Shown here in pieces: positions 8,947 through 17,475 of a DNA stretch of 64,000 nt. The first letter of the stretch is position 1. Each line of letters begins with the position of its first letter. Below the pieces are notes generated by a model. It was not told where the DNA came from. It searched no databases and saw only the letters and a list, made by a program, of their open reading frames with translations. Made by a program: the position numbers and the translations under genes. Source of the DNA: an uncultured Pelagibacteraceae bacterium (GTDB lineage Bacteria > Pseudomonadota > Alphaproteobacteria > Pelagibacterales > Pelagibacteraceae); assembly GCA_902518185.1 (NCBI GenBank), contig CABYFG010000002.1, positions 62,001-126,000 on the forward strand, written 5' to 3'.

Positions 8947-11184
8947 ATGAGTACTGAAAATTTTAAGGATAAGTCTTTTAAAGCCACTCAAATGAGCAAA
9001 TGTCCATTCACTGGAGCCGGAACTCCAGCAAAATTTTCTGCAGGACGTGGACAAACAGTAAGAGATTTTTGGCCTAATAGCTTAAATCTTAAAATTCTTA
9101 GTCAGCACTCAAATTTATCCAATCCTATGCATAAAAAATTTAGTTATGCAAAAGAATTTAAAAAACTTAATTACAAAGCACTTAAAAAAGATCTAAAAAA
9201 CCTGATGACAGACTCACAAGAATGGTGGCCAGCTGATTATGGTCATTATGGCCCATTATTTATTAGACTTGCCTGGCACGCCGCGGGAACCTACAGAACT
9301 GGTGATGGTAGAGGTGGAGCTGGAACAGGTAATCAGAGATTTGCTCCACTCAACTCTTGGCCAGATAACGTAAATTTAGATAAAGCTAGACTATTACTTT
9401 GGCCTATCAAAAAGAAGTATGGAAGAAAAATTTCATGGGCAGATTTATTTATACTTGTTGGAAACGTTGCTTTAGATTCAATGGGTTTCAAGACCTTTGG
9501 TTTTGGAGCTGGCAGAACAGATATTTGGGAACCAGAGGATGACATATACTGGGGCTCAGAAAAAGAAATGCTAGGTGTTGAAAGATACAGTGGAAATAGA
9601 GATTTAGAACAACCGTTGGGAGCTTCACATATGGGTTTAATTTATGTCAACCCGCAGGGTCCCGACGCTAACCCAGATCCAAAACTTGCGGCACATGATA
9701 TCAGAGAGACATTTGGAAGAATGGCAATGAATGATTATGAAACAGCTGCACTGGTAGCTGGAGGGCATACATTTGGAAAATCTCATGGTGCAGCATCCGA
9801 GTCGTATAAAGGTCCTGACCCTGAAGCTTCAAAACTTCAAGACCAGTCTACAGGATGGAATAGTGGATATAAGTCTGGAAAAGGTGTTGATACAATTAGT
9901 AGTGGGATAGAGGGTGCTTGGACGCAGAATCCTATAAAATGGGATATGGGATATTTAGATTGTCTTTATGGCCACGAATGGGAGCTTACAAAAAGCCCAG
10001 CTGGCGCTCATCAATGGACACCTAAGAATAATGGTCAGGAAATTAAGATGGTACCTGATGCACACAAAAAAGGTGTTCTTCATCCACCAATGATGCAAAC
10101 AACTGACATTTCGATGAAAGTTGATCCAAGTTATGGACCTATCACAAAACATTTCCATCAAAATCCAGAGGAATTTCATGATGCATTTGCAAGAGCCTGG
10201 TTTAAATTAACTCATAGGGATATGGGCCCTAAAGTTTGTTATCTCGGTAGCGAAGTTCCAAAAGAGGAATTAATTTGGCAAGATCCAATAGATAAACCAA
10301 AATATAAATTGAAATCAAAAGATATCAAAGATTTAAAGAAAATGATCTCTAAATCAAAATTATTGATTTCAGATTTGGTTTCTACCGCATGGGCATCGGC
10401 ATCTACTTTTAGAGGATCAGATAAAAGAGGTGGAGCAAACGGTGCAAGAATAATGTTAGAGCCACAAAAAAACTGGAAAGTGAATAACCCTAGTAGGCTA
10501 TCTCATGTTATTAGTATTCTAAATACAATTAAAAGTAAATTTGATAATAAAAAGAAAAGTGTTTCAATGGCAGACTTAATTGTGCTAGCCGGAGGTGTTG
10601 GCATTGAAATGGCAGCTCAAAAAGCTGGTTATAAAATAGAAGTTCCATTTTCTGCAGGAAGAGGAGACGCAAGACAAGATCAAACCGATATAAATTCCTT
10701 CGGGCTTCTTGAGCCACAAGCAGATGGTTTTAGAAATTATCTAAATGGAGGAGCCTCAAATGTTTCAGCTGAAGAAAAATTAATTGATAAAGCTCAACTA
10801 ATGGGTCTTACAGCTCCTGAAATGACAGTTTTAATTGGAGGAATGAGAGTTTTGAACACAAATTTCGATAACTCAAACTATGGTGTTTTTACAAATAAAA
10901 AAGAGACACTGACTAATGATTATTTCAAAAATCTATTAGATATGAATATTACTTGGAAAGAAACTGATAAATCAGAGCAAATATTTATAGGATCAGATAG
11001 GAAATCAAAAAAAGTTAAATGGAAAGGAACTAGAGTTGATCTCATTTTTGGATCAAATTCTCAGCTTAGAGCTCTTGCAGAGGTTTATGCATGTGATGAC
11101 TCGCAAGAAAAGTTTTTAGATGATTTTGTGGCAGCATGGACTAAGGTTATGAATGCAGACAGATTTGATTTGAAATTAAATTAA
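8947..11184 (+). CDS. katG: Catalase-peroxidase KatG
   Basis: Haem enzyme that disproportionates hydrogen peroxide and has peroxidase activity. With the ATG at 8947, preceded by GAGGA at a spacing of eight, the protein has 745 residues, the normal two-domain length; a TTG at 8932 is a less likely start. The active-site Arg107-Trp110-His111 are in [13 protein letters not shown], the proximal haem ligand His274 is in [11 protein letters not shown], and the Met-Tyr-Trp adduct residues are present as Trp110, Tyr233 (LIYVNPQGP) and Met259 (GRMAMNDYE). So it should be catalytically competent as a catalase. No signal peptide. It is followed 17 bases later by a 2OG-oxygenase-like gene. KatG is generally reported absent from surface SAR11 strains, so its presence is notable. 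Confidence 0.97.
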   Translation: MSTENFKDKSFKATQMSKCPFTGAGTPAKFSAGRGQTVRDFWPNSLNLKILSQHSNLSNPMHKKFSYAKEFKKLNYKALKKDLKNLMTDSQEWWPADYGHYGPLFIRLAWHAAGTYRTGDGRGGAGTGNQRFAPLNSWPDNVNLDKARLLLWPIKKKYGRKISWADLFILVGNVALDSMGFKTFGFGAGRTDIWEPEDDIYWGSEKEMLGVERYSGNRDLEQPLGASHMGLIYVNPQGPDANPDPKLAAHDIRETFGRMAMNDYETAALVAGGHTFGKSHGAASESYKGPDPEASKLQDQSTGWNSGYKSGKGVDTISSGIEGAWTQNPIKWDMGYLDCLYGHEWELTKSPAGAHQWTPKNNGQEIKMVPDAHKKGVLHPPMMQTTDISMKVDPSYGPITKHFHQNPEEFHDAFARAWFKLTHRDMGPKVCYLGSEVPKEELIWQDPIDKPKYKLKSKDIKDLKKMISKSKLLISDLVSTAWASASTFRGSDKRGGANGARIMLEPQKNWKVNNPSRLSHVISILNTIKSKFDNKKKSVSMADLIVLAGGVGIEMAAQKAGYKIEVPFSAGRGDARQDQTDINSFGLLEPQADGFRNYLNGGASNVSAEEKLIDKAQLMGLTAPEMTVLIGGMRVLNTNFDNSNYGVFTNKKETLTNDYFKNLLDMNITWKETDKSEQIFIGSDRKSKKVKWKGTRVDLIFGSNSQLRALAEVYACDDSQEKFLDDFVAAWTKVMNADRFDLKLN

Positions 11185-11201
11185 AATGAGCAATATAATT
11201 T

Positions 11202-11798
11202 ATGTCTAATGTAAATTTTGAGGATTTTTATAAAGTACCAGACCTAAGTTTTGATATTTTAAAACTACGTGAAGATCTAGATAAAATATTAGAAAGTAAA
11301 AAATTTAATACCCCAGGAGTTACACACTTTGGTGCCATACCAATTAATCAAATTCCAAATGACGAAGATTCAATTAAAGGAAATAAAATCAGGGGCAAGT
11401 ATTGGACTATAGCTGACGAAACTGGAAAAGAGGTCGCTAGAGATATCGATATAGATGAGTCAAAATATACACAATTAATCCCAGAATTTGAAAAAACATA
11501 TTTCAAAGAAGTTTATGAAATATTGAGGAAAAAATTTAAGCTTGGTCGAGTAAGATTGCTTCTTAAAGAACCAAGATCAACTTTAAGTTGGCATAAAGAC
11601 CCTGAATGTAGACTGCATGTACCAATCGTAACTAACAGAGGTTGTTCAATGGTTATAGAAAATGTAGCAAAACATCTTCCAGCTGATGGCACAGTATGGA
11701 TAACAAATAACACTAAATATCATAATTTTTTTAACGGAGGAGAACAGGCTCGAGTTCACTTGGTTGCTTGCGTGCTCGAAAGTCCATTCAAAAAATAA
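11202..11798 (+). CDS. Aspartyl/asparaginyl beta-hydroxylase-like 2OG-Fe(II) oxygenase
   Basis: A 198-residue protein with the double-stranded beta-helix signature of the Asp/Asn beta-hydroxylase family (PF05118 type). The iron ligands appear as His131 and Asp133 in LSWHKDPECRLHVP and His174 in NNTKYHNFFNGG, with the 2-oxoglutarate-binding Arg184 in EQARVHLV. The substrate is unknown: members of the family act on proteins, free amino acids or natural-product peptides. No signal peptide or membrane segment. It sits between katG (17 bases) and a DUF2061 gene (directly abutting), so the three probably form one transcript, and both an iron-dependent oxygenase and a haem peroxidase would then be under one iron-linked promoter. 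Family call good, function open. Confidence 0.8.
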   Translation: MSNVNFEDFYKVPDLSFDILKLREDLDKILESKKFNTPGVTHFGAIPINQIPNDEDSIKGNKIRGKYWTIADETGKEVARDIDIDESKYTQLIPEFEKTYFKEVYEILRKKFKLGRVRLLLKEPRSTLSWHKDPECRLHVPIVTNRGCSMVIENVAKHLPADGTVWITNNTKYHNFFNGGEQARVHLVACVLESPFKK

Positions 11799-12038
11799 AT
11801 GGAATTAACAAGCGGTATATTCAAAGCTGCAGAAAACATTTACAATAATAATAAAGGTTCAATATTAAGAACAATTGTTTACACCATAGGACACTTTATA
11901 ATTGCGATAACAGTTCTAATGTTAGTAGCAGATGTTTCATTTATGATAGCGTTAACAGATGCAATCGTTGAGCCTATCGCAAATTCAATTTGGTATTTTA
12001 TCCTAGATAAGTGGTGGGCAAGTAAATCTAAGAAGTAA
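11799..12038 (+). CDS. DUF2061-type small membrane protein
   Basis: A 79-residue protein with an amphipathic start, a SILRTIVYTIGHF segment, two hydrophobic stretches (about residues 25-45 and 50-68) and a charged end WYFILDKWWASKSKK. The pattern of an Arg-Thr helix followed by a membrane segment and a C-terminal aromatic/tryptophan block resembles the uncharacterised DUF2061 family of predicted membrane proteins. The ATG follows the preceding stop codon with no gap, so translation is probably coupled to the hydroxylase gene. No biochemical role is known. Confidence 0.65.
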   Translation: MELTSGIFKAAENIYNNNKGSILRTIVYTIGHFIIAITVLMLVADVSFMIALTDAIVEPIANSIWYFILDKWWASKSKK

Positions 12039-12064
12039 ATAATAATCATTTGCAAAAAAAGTTT

Positions 12065-12083
12065 GTAATTGATTATCATTATC
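12065..12083. promoter_or_regulatory. Fur-box-like 19-mer
   Basis: GTAATTGATTATCATTATC agrees with the classical Fur box GATAATGATAATCATTATC at 15 of 19 positions, the right half being nearly perfect. It lies 45 bases before a 59-residue cysteine-rich ORF and just after the katG-DUF2061 unit. A TTGAAA hexamer follows at 12095-12100. Whether this organism's Fur-family protein uses such a site is unknown. Confidence 0.4.
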
Positions 12084-12128
12084 ACTAATTTTTCTTGAAA
12101 CTTTAAATTAAATAATTAATTTTTAAGT

Positions 12129-12308
12129 ATGCAAACTGAAAATTTTAATTGTAAAAAATGTGGTCTTACAATTTCATCAACTTGCTCAAAATGTAAAAAA
12201 GTTGTTGATATTCAAGTTCTCGATGATGGCTGTATTGTACAAAAAACAAAATGTTTAGATTGTGCTAATACTCCTGTAATTAAGGATATTTGTGCTCAAC
12301 AGAATTAA
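12129..12308 (+). CDS. 59-residue cysteine-rich (zinc-ribbon-like) protein
   Basis: Short ORF beginning MQTENFNCKKCGLTISS and ending CAQQN. It contains eight cysteines: CxxC at residues 8/11, 19/22 and 42/45, plus Cys35 and Cys55. The spacing suggests one or two zinc ribbons or another metal-binding fold. It is clearly coding-like: codons follow the genome's A/T-biased use, and the CxxC pairs are regular. It has no neighbour it obviously belongs to; the gene on its right is convergent, stop to stop across 23 bases. The Fur-box-like site 45 bases upstream hints at an iron or metal link. I do not recognise a named family. Confidence 0.6.
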   Translation: MQTENFNCKKCGLTISSTCSKCKKVVDIQVLDDGCIVQKTKCLDCANTPVIKDICAQQN

Positions 12309-12331
12309 GTAAGAGTCAATTAGAATTAGAG

Positions 12332-12772
12332 CTAATTTCCCCAGAGATTTTTAGTGTTTATCCATCCTTTTATATTTTTCGTGTTAACTTTACACCAATT
12401 TTCCTCACACTTAATGATTAACAAAACTCTACCCCTTTTTATTTTGACTAATGGTTTTGAAAAATTTGATGGTTTTTCAAATAAAATCTTATCTTCATAA
12501 GATATAACTGAATTAACTTTTTGCAATTGTGACACATGAATCCAACCTCCATTATTTTTAAAATCAATAATTCTTCTAAAGTTTTCTTTTTTATCTATTT
12601 GTTTAATTGGTAAATTTTTCATTTTATATATATATTTTACTGGTGAGTTAAAACTTGGGCCGTACCTCACGTTTACTTTATTTTTTTTTAATGATAAGAA
12701 AATATCATCTCCGTAAGTTACTGAAAAATAAAAAAAAGAAAAAAAAATAAAAAAAATTTTTTTTAGAAGCAT
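12332..12772 (-). CDS. Exported SH3-domain protein
   Basis: A 146-residue protein with a hydrophobic N-terminal signal sequence (MLLKKIFFIFFSFFYFSVTYG, cleavage expected near residue 21) followed by a bacterial SH3 domain beginning VNVRYGPSFNSPVKYIY and a second, shorter SH3-like half with VLLIIKCEENWCKVNTKNIKGWI. Such proteins act in the periplasm, probably binding peptidoglycan or other envelope components. It lies directly downstream of the E1-like gene (four bases), and probably ends the ubiE-ubiB-coaBC-dut operon. The SH3 proteins found next to dut/ThiF-like genes in other alphaproteobacteria are uncharacterised, so no specific role can be assigned. Confidence 0.75.
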   Translation of the reverse strand: MLLKKIFFIFFSFFYFSVTYGDDIFLSLKKNKVNVRYGPSFNSPVKYIYKMKNLPIKQIDKKENFRRIIDFKNNGGWIHVSQLQKVNSVISYEDKILFEKPSNFSKPLVKIKRGRVLLIIKCEENWCKVNTKNIKGWINTKNLWGN

Positions 12773-12776
12773 TAAT

Positions 12777-13523
12777 TTATATACCTTTAATTTTTTTTAG
12801 TTTTACTTTTCTAAAATTTAGATTTAACAAATCAATAATCAGAATGTAGTTATTAAGTTTTTTTCCAATATTTAAAATTTCTTTAAGAATTTCATTAGCT
12901 TGAAAAGTACCAATTATTCCAGCTACAGTGCCTAAAATTCCTCCATATTCACAGTTTAATACATCATCAGATATATTTTTTTCTTGAAAAAAATTTCTAA
13001 TACAAGGTGTTTTTTTATTTTTAAAATCAAATGAAAATATGTGGCCATCAAATTTGCTTATAGCACCAGTAACAAGAAATTTTTTAAATTTTTTACAATA
13101 ATCATTAACTAAAAATTTAGTTTTAAAATTATCTGAACCATCAATTATATAATCATAGTTTTTCATGATTTTATTACAATTTATCTTATCCAATTTTTTT
13201 TGGTAACTTGATATTCTTATTTTTGGATTAATCTTTTCCAATTTTTTTTTAGTTACAATTACTTTAAATTTTTTAATGTCATTTATGTCATACAAGCTCT
13301 GGCGGTGTATATTAGATAACTCAACTTTGTCAGGATCAATTATTCCCAAATTGCCAACACCAGCTCTAGTTAAATATTCTGCTGCAGGGCATCCTAGTCC
13401 TCCCATACCAATAATTAGTACTTTAGAATGAATAATTTTTTTTTGACCTAGGATACCTATATTTTTAAGTATAATTTGCCTTGAAAATCTCTCAATTTGT
13501 TTTTTGTTAATTCTAAACTTCAT
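12777..13523 (-). CDS. ThiF/MoeB/HesA-family E1-like adenylyltransferase
   Basis: A 248-residue E1-like enzyme that would adenylate the C-terminal Gly-Gly of a ubiquitin-fold sulphur carrier (ThiS or MoaD) for thiamine or molybdopterin synthesis. The ATP-binding GMGGLGCPAAEYLTRAGVG, the IDPDKVELSNIHRQ block with the catalytic-type Asn-x2-Arg-Gln, and DGSDNFKTKFLVND are clear. The zinc site seems degraded: the usual CxxC is CIRN (one Cys left) and the C-terminal CxxC is absent because the protein ends in KKIKGI. A Cys in LNCEYGGILG remains at the position of the putative thiol. Its ATG overlaps the dut stop. Specific substrate undecided, thus no symbol. Confidence 0.82.
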   Translation of the reverse strand: MKFRINKKQIERFSRQIILKNIGILGQKKIIHSKVLIIGMGGLGCPAAEYLTRAGVGNLGIIDPDKVELSNIHRQSLYDINDIKKFKVIVTKKKLEKINPKIRISSYQKKLDKINCNKIMKNYDYIIDGSDNFKTKFLVNDYCKKFKKFLVTGAISKFDGHIFSFDFKNKKTPCIRNFFQEKNISDDVLNCEYGGILGTVAGIIGTFQANEILKEILNIGKKLNNYILIIDLLNLNFRKVKLKKIKGI

Positions 13524-13957
13524 TTACCCGTAGACCCAAAACCACCTTCCCCTCTCACTGTCTCAGGCAATTTATCAGTCTCAACAAGTTCAATCTTAAC
13601 TACTGGTGCGAGTATCATTTGAGCTATCCTATCACCATTTTTAATTATAAAGTCATCTTTACCATGATTGAATATGATTACTTTGATTTCACCTCTATAA
13701 TCACTATCAATAGTTCCAGGAGTATTTAAGACACTAATATTATTTTTTACAGCCAAACCAGATCTAGGTCTTATTTGTATTTCATAATTTTTTGAAAAAG
13801 CTACAGATAATCCAGTTGGTATTAAGGATGAGGTTCCAGCTTTTACAGTAATTGGATTTTTTAAAAATGCTATTAAGTCCATTCCAGATGCACCGTCTGA
13901 TTTATAATCAGGCAGTGTTACTGCTGGGTTTAATTTTTTTATTTGTACCTTAACCAT
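13520..13957 (-). CDS. dut: Deoxyuridine 5'-triphosphate nucleotidohydrolase
   Basis: Trimeric dUTPase, 145 residues, converting dUTP to dUMP and pyrophosphate to keep uracil out of DNA and feed thymidylate synthesis. All five motifs are present: DGASGMDL, RPRSGLAVKN, NTPGTIDSDYRGEIKV with the catalytic Asp, GDRIAQMIL and the P-loop-like RGEGGFGSTGK at the C-terminus. The start overlaps the coaBC stop by one base and the stop overlaps the next gene's start, so it is embedded in the operon. The coaBC-dut order is common in bacteria. Confidence 0.97.
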   Translation of the reverse strand: MVKVQIKKLNPAVTLPDYKSDGASGMDLIAFLKNPITVKAGTSSLIPTGLSVAFSKNYEIQIRPRSGLAVKNNISVLNTPGTIDSDYRGEIKVIIFNHGKDDFIIKNGDRIAQMILAPVVKIELVETDKLPETVRGEGGFGSTGK

Positions 13958-15162
13958 TAATTAATATGGGTAACAATTTTATCTACTATTTCTTCAGCAA
14001 TTTCTGATTTTTTTCTAAAAGAGATTTTTTCCTTGTTTTTTAAATTATTTTTATAATGAATAGTAACCTCATTATAGTCTGACTCGAAACCTCTATCTTT
14101 TTTTGAAACATCGTTAGCGATAATCCAATCACAATTTTTATTAATAAGTTTAATTTGAGCGTTTTTATCTAAATTTTTTGTTTCAGCAGCAAAACCAACA
14201 ACCAAATTTGGTCTCATGGAATTGTGATTTGAGACATAATTTAAGATATCAATATTTTTTTCTAAACTTAAATTAAGAATATTTTTTTTTTTGATTTTAT
14301 CATTTTTTTTATTTATCATCTTAAAATCAGCTACTGCCGCTGAAAAAATAGCTATATCAACAGGTAAGCTTTCTTGTGTTGCTTTAAACATTTCTTCTGC
14401 TGTCTCTACTTTGATCAGATTTATTTCTTTATCAATTTCTAAATTTGAAGGCCCAGATATCAATGTTGTATTAAAACCTCTTTTTGATAAAGACTTTGCT
14501 AATTCAAAACCTTGTTTTCCGCTTGATTTATTAGAAATATACCTAACCGAGTCAATGTATTCATGTGTTGGGCCTGCAGTTACTAAGGCTCTCATTTTTT
14601 TATTAATACTAATTATGTTTAAGAAAGATTTTATTTCATTTAAAATTTCAGTTGGATCTGACATTTTACCCATACCGTATTCACCACAAGCCATATCTCC
14701 AATTTTAGGTCCAATTAATTTATAACCAAAATTTTTCAATTTTTTTAAATTTTCTTTTGTTGATTTATGTTCCCACATTCTCACATTCATTGCTGGAACT
14801 AAAAATATTTGTTTGTTAGATGCTAGAACGACTGAGGATGCAAGATCTTCAGATGAGCCCGAACAAAGTTTTGAAATAGTGTTTGCTGTTGCAGGTACAA
14901 CGATTATTACATCAGCCCATCTTGATAATGCAATGTGATCCATTTCAGTCTCGTTTTCAATACTGAACAGGTCATCATAGACTCTTCCTTGGGATAATGA
15001 GGCAATTGATAAAGGTGTTACAAATTCTTTTGCACTTTTTGTCAAAATAGTTTTTATATCTGCATTTTCTTTTTTAAATAATCTAATAGTTTCAAGACTT
15101 TTATATGCAGAGATCCCCCCACAAATTATGAAAAGTATTTTTTTATTTTTCAAATTTTGCAT
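13957..15162 (-). CDS. coaBC: Bifunctional phosphopantothenoylcysteine decarboxylase / phosphopantothenate-cysteine ligase
   Basis: Two consecutive steps of coenzyme A synthesis in one 401-residue protein. The N-terminal FMN-dependent CoaC half starts KNKKILFIICGGISAYKS and carries VPATANTISKLCSG and the VPAMNVRMW substrate-recognition clamp. The C-terminal CoaB half, from about residue 190, has the conserved VTAGPTHEYIDSVRYISNKS and SGKQG block and a late NDVSKKDRGFESDYNEV segment involved in CTP and product binding. Length is normal. It lies eight bases downstream of ubiB in the ubiE-ubiB-coaBC-dut operon. Confidence 0.97.
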   Translation of the reverse strand: MQNLKNKKILFIICGGISAYKSLETIRLFKKENADIKTILTKSAKEFVTPLSIASLSQGRVYDDLFSIENETEMDHIALSRWADVIIVVPATANTISKLCSGSSEDLASSVVLASNKQIFLVPAMNVRMWEHKSTKENLKKLKNFGYKLIGPKIGDMACGEYGMGKMSDPTEILNEIKSFLNIISINKKMRALVTAGPTHEYIDSVRYISNKSSGKQGFELAKSLSKRGFNTTLISGPSNLEIDKEINLIKVETAEEMFKATQESLPVDIAIFSAAVADFKMINKKNDKIKKKNILNLSLEKNIDILNYVSNHNSMRPNLVVGFAAETKNLDKNAQIKLINKNCDWIIANDVSKKDRGFESDYNEVTIHYKNNLKNKEKISFRKKSEIAEEIVDKIVTHIN

Positions 15163-15170
15163 GGAGAGAA

Positions 15171-16739
15171 TTAAAATACTAATAGACCAAAAATTACAAG
15201 GATTAATATACCAATTATAGTTTGATTTCTAAAAGCTGTCATTTCTAATTTTTTAGTATTTAATTGTGAGTAAGAATTTGAATTTTGAGGAATTTGCCCA
15301 TTAGCTAAAAAGGTCAAAGCTTGATTAGCCTTATCCATGATTTCTGGAAACTCAGGCAGTCTTTTAATTACTTCTGAGGTACTTTGTAAAGTTTCGTTAA
15401 TTTTTGAAAGTGGATCTTTAGTTTCTTTTAGCCAATTTTCTAAAACTGGTTTAGAGGTTGTCCATATATTAGTATTAGGATTTAATTTTCGCGCCACACC
15501 CTCGACAACAACCATTGTCTTTTGCAACATTAGTAGTTGTGGCTGTGTTTGCATGTTAAACTTTTCTGTTACATCAAATAATTGTTTTAACAATTTTCCA
15601 CCAGATATATCTTTAACAGTTTGACCGAAAATCGGTTCTCCAATTGATCTTAAAGCTTGAGCTAAATCGTCTATTGGTACATTTTTGGGAACTAAACCAG
15701 CAACTAAATGAACTTCAGCAACTTTTCTATAATCTCTCTGAATAAAACCAAATAATATCTCTGCCAGAAATCTTTTACTCATTTTATCTAACCTTCCCAT
15801 TATTCCAAAATCAATTGGAACAATATGACCATTGTTATCAATAAATATGTTTCCCTGATGCATATCTGCATGAAAAAATCCATCTCTTACGGCATGTCTT
15901 AAAAAATTTTGAATGATATTTTCAGCAATTTTATTTGTATTTAAATTTCTTTTTTTTAGTTGATCCGTCTCTCTTATTGAAATTCCATCGATCCAATCAA
16001 GTGTCATTACAGTTTCACTTGTAAAGTTCCAATAAATTTGAGGAACTTTAAAACCAACATCATTTTTGGTGTTTTCTGCATATTCATTTGCTGCTGCTGC
16101 TTCAAATCTTAAATCCATCTCAAGATTTGTTATTTCTTTCAACAGAAAAACTACCTCAACTAATTTAAGTCTTTTTGACTTTTTAATAAAAGACTCTATT
16201 AAGAATGCAAAAAGCATCATAGCATCTATCTCCTCATTAAAGATTTTTTTTATATTTGGTCTTAAAATCTTGATTGCCACGTCTTTAATTGTTCCATTGT
16301 CGTTAATCTTAGCTTTGTGAACTTGAGCAATTGAGGCTGCTGCTACTGGTTCACTCAAATCTATAATTGAATTGTAAATATCGTTACCAAGATCGTTTCT
16401 AATTATTTCCTTAGCCTGATGTAAAGGAAAAGGAGGTAATTTATCCTGAAGACTCTCAAGTTTTTTTGATAATTCTTCTCCTATGATATCTGGTCTTGTT
16501 GCTAAAAATTGTCCTAATTTTATAAAAGTAGTTCCCATAGACTCTAAAGAGCTTGATAACTTCTCACCTTGATCTTTATTTTCATCCTTATTTTGTTTAT
16601 TTGAAAAAGAAAATGATAAAATTTTAAATATAATTTTTATTACAACGGGTGGCTCTTTAAATTTTGATACAATATTAAGTATATTAGATTTAGCAATTTT
16701 TCTTCCAAGTTTAAATAATGTAATTATTTTTTTAATCAT
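15171..16739 (-). CDS. ubiB: UbiB-type atypical kinase/ATPase for ubiquinone synthesis
   Basis: ABC1/ADCK-family protein needed for ubiquinone biosynthesis, associated with the inner membrane. At 522 residues it has the family's KxGQ motif (TFIKLGQFLATRPDIIGEEL), an alanine-rich nucleotide loop (EPVAAASIAQVHKAKI), the catalytic-loop equivalent FHADMHQGNIFI and the DFG-like PIDFGIMGRL. The last 25 residues form a hydrophobic helix. The start overlaps the ubiE stop region by eight bases. UbiE-UbiB adjacency is standard. The family acts as an ATPase rather than a classical protein kinase; the precise role here is inferred from homology. Confidence 0.95.
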   Translation of the reverse strand: MIKKIITLFKLGRKIAKSNILNIVSKFKEPPVVIKIIFKILSFSFSNKQNKDENKDQGEKLSSSLESMGTTFIKLGQFLATRPDIIGEELSKKLESLQDKLPPFPLHQAKEIIRNDLGNDIYNSIIDLSEPVAAASIAQVHKAKINDNGTIKDVAIKILRPNIKKIFNEEIDAMMLFAFLIESFIKKSKRLKLVEVVFLLKEITNLEMDLRFEAAAANEYAENTKNDVGFKVPQIYWNFTSETVMTLDWIDGISIRETDQLKKRNLNTNKIAENIIQNFLRHAVRDGFFHADMHQGNIFIDNNGHIVPIDFGIMGRLDKMSKRFLAEILFGFIQRDYRKVAEVHLVAGLVPKNVPIDDLAQALRSIGEPIFGQTVKDISGGKLLKQLFDVTEKFNMQTQPQLLMLQKTMVVVEGVARKLNPNTNIWTTSKPVLENWLKETKDPLSKINETLQSTSEVIKRLPEFPEIMDKANQALTFLANGQIPQNSNSYSQLNTKKLEMTAFRNQTIIGILILVIFGLLVF

Positions 16740-17442
16740 TTATTTTCCAACCACTATGTATAGAAACTATTCCACCTGACAAGTTTCTATAAAAACATTT
16801 TTGAAATCCATTTTTATACATAAGCTCAATTAACTCATCTTGATTTAAAAAGTTTTCAATACTTTGAATTAGATATTCATACGGGTCTTTTTTTCCAACA
16901 ACATATTTACCGATAATTGGAATCATCTTACTATAATTTTTATAAATTAATTCTAAAATAGAGTTATGGATTTTTGAAAATTCAAGACATAAAAATCGAC
17001 CACCGGGTTTTAGCACCCTATATGCTTCTTTAATGGCTTTATTCAAATCTTTTGTATTTCTCAAACCGAAACTTATGGTATAGAAATCGAAATAACTTTT
17101 TTCATTTGGAAGCTTTTCTGCAGAGGCTTTTATCCAATTAATTTTTGGAAATTTGGATAATTTCTTTTTGCCTTTCTCTATCATTTTATAATTTGGGTCC
17201 ACACAAGTCACATTGTCATCTTTTTTAGTGTAATCTACAAAAAGTTTGGCTATATCCCCAGTTCCACACCCGACATCTATTAACTTAGATTTAATAGAAG
17301 GGTTCATCATATTAATTAAACTTTTTTTCCATAAACGATGAATTCCAATTGACATTAAATCATTCATCAAATCATACTGATCATAAACTTGATCAAAAAC
17401 AGTTTGTACTAGTCCCTTTTTATTTTGTAGATTCTGTTGCAT
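16732..17442 (-). CDS. ubiE: Demethylmenaquinol/2-methoxy-6-polyprenylbenzoquinol C-methyltransferase
   Basis: SAM-dependent C-methyltransferase of ubiquinone synthesis, 236 residues. Family features are YDLMNDLMSIGIHRLWKK near the N-terminus, SAM motif I KLIDVGCGTGDIAKLF, FYTISFGLRNTKDLNKA and RVLKPGGRFLCLEFSK, and the C-terminal GGIVSIHSGWKI. It is the promoter-proximal gene of the minus-strand operon and divergent from mutM, with only 33 bases between the two start codons, so the promoters must overlap or lie within the neighbouring gene. Confidence 0.97.
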   Translation of the reverse strand: MQQNLQNKKGLVQTVFDQVYDQYDLMNDLMSIGIHRLWKKSLINMMNPSIKSKLIDVGCGTGDIAKLFVDYTKKDDNVTCVDPNYKMIEKGKKKLSKFPKINWIKASAEKLPNEKSYFDFYTISFGLRNTKDLNKAIKEAYRVLKPGGRFLCLEFSKIHNSILELIYKNYSKMIPIIGKYVVGKKDPYEYLIQSIENFLNQDELIELMYKNGFQKCFYRNLSGGIVSIHSGWKIND

Positions 17443-17475
17443 AAATTAAAAATTATATATTAAATATAGTATTAA

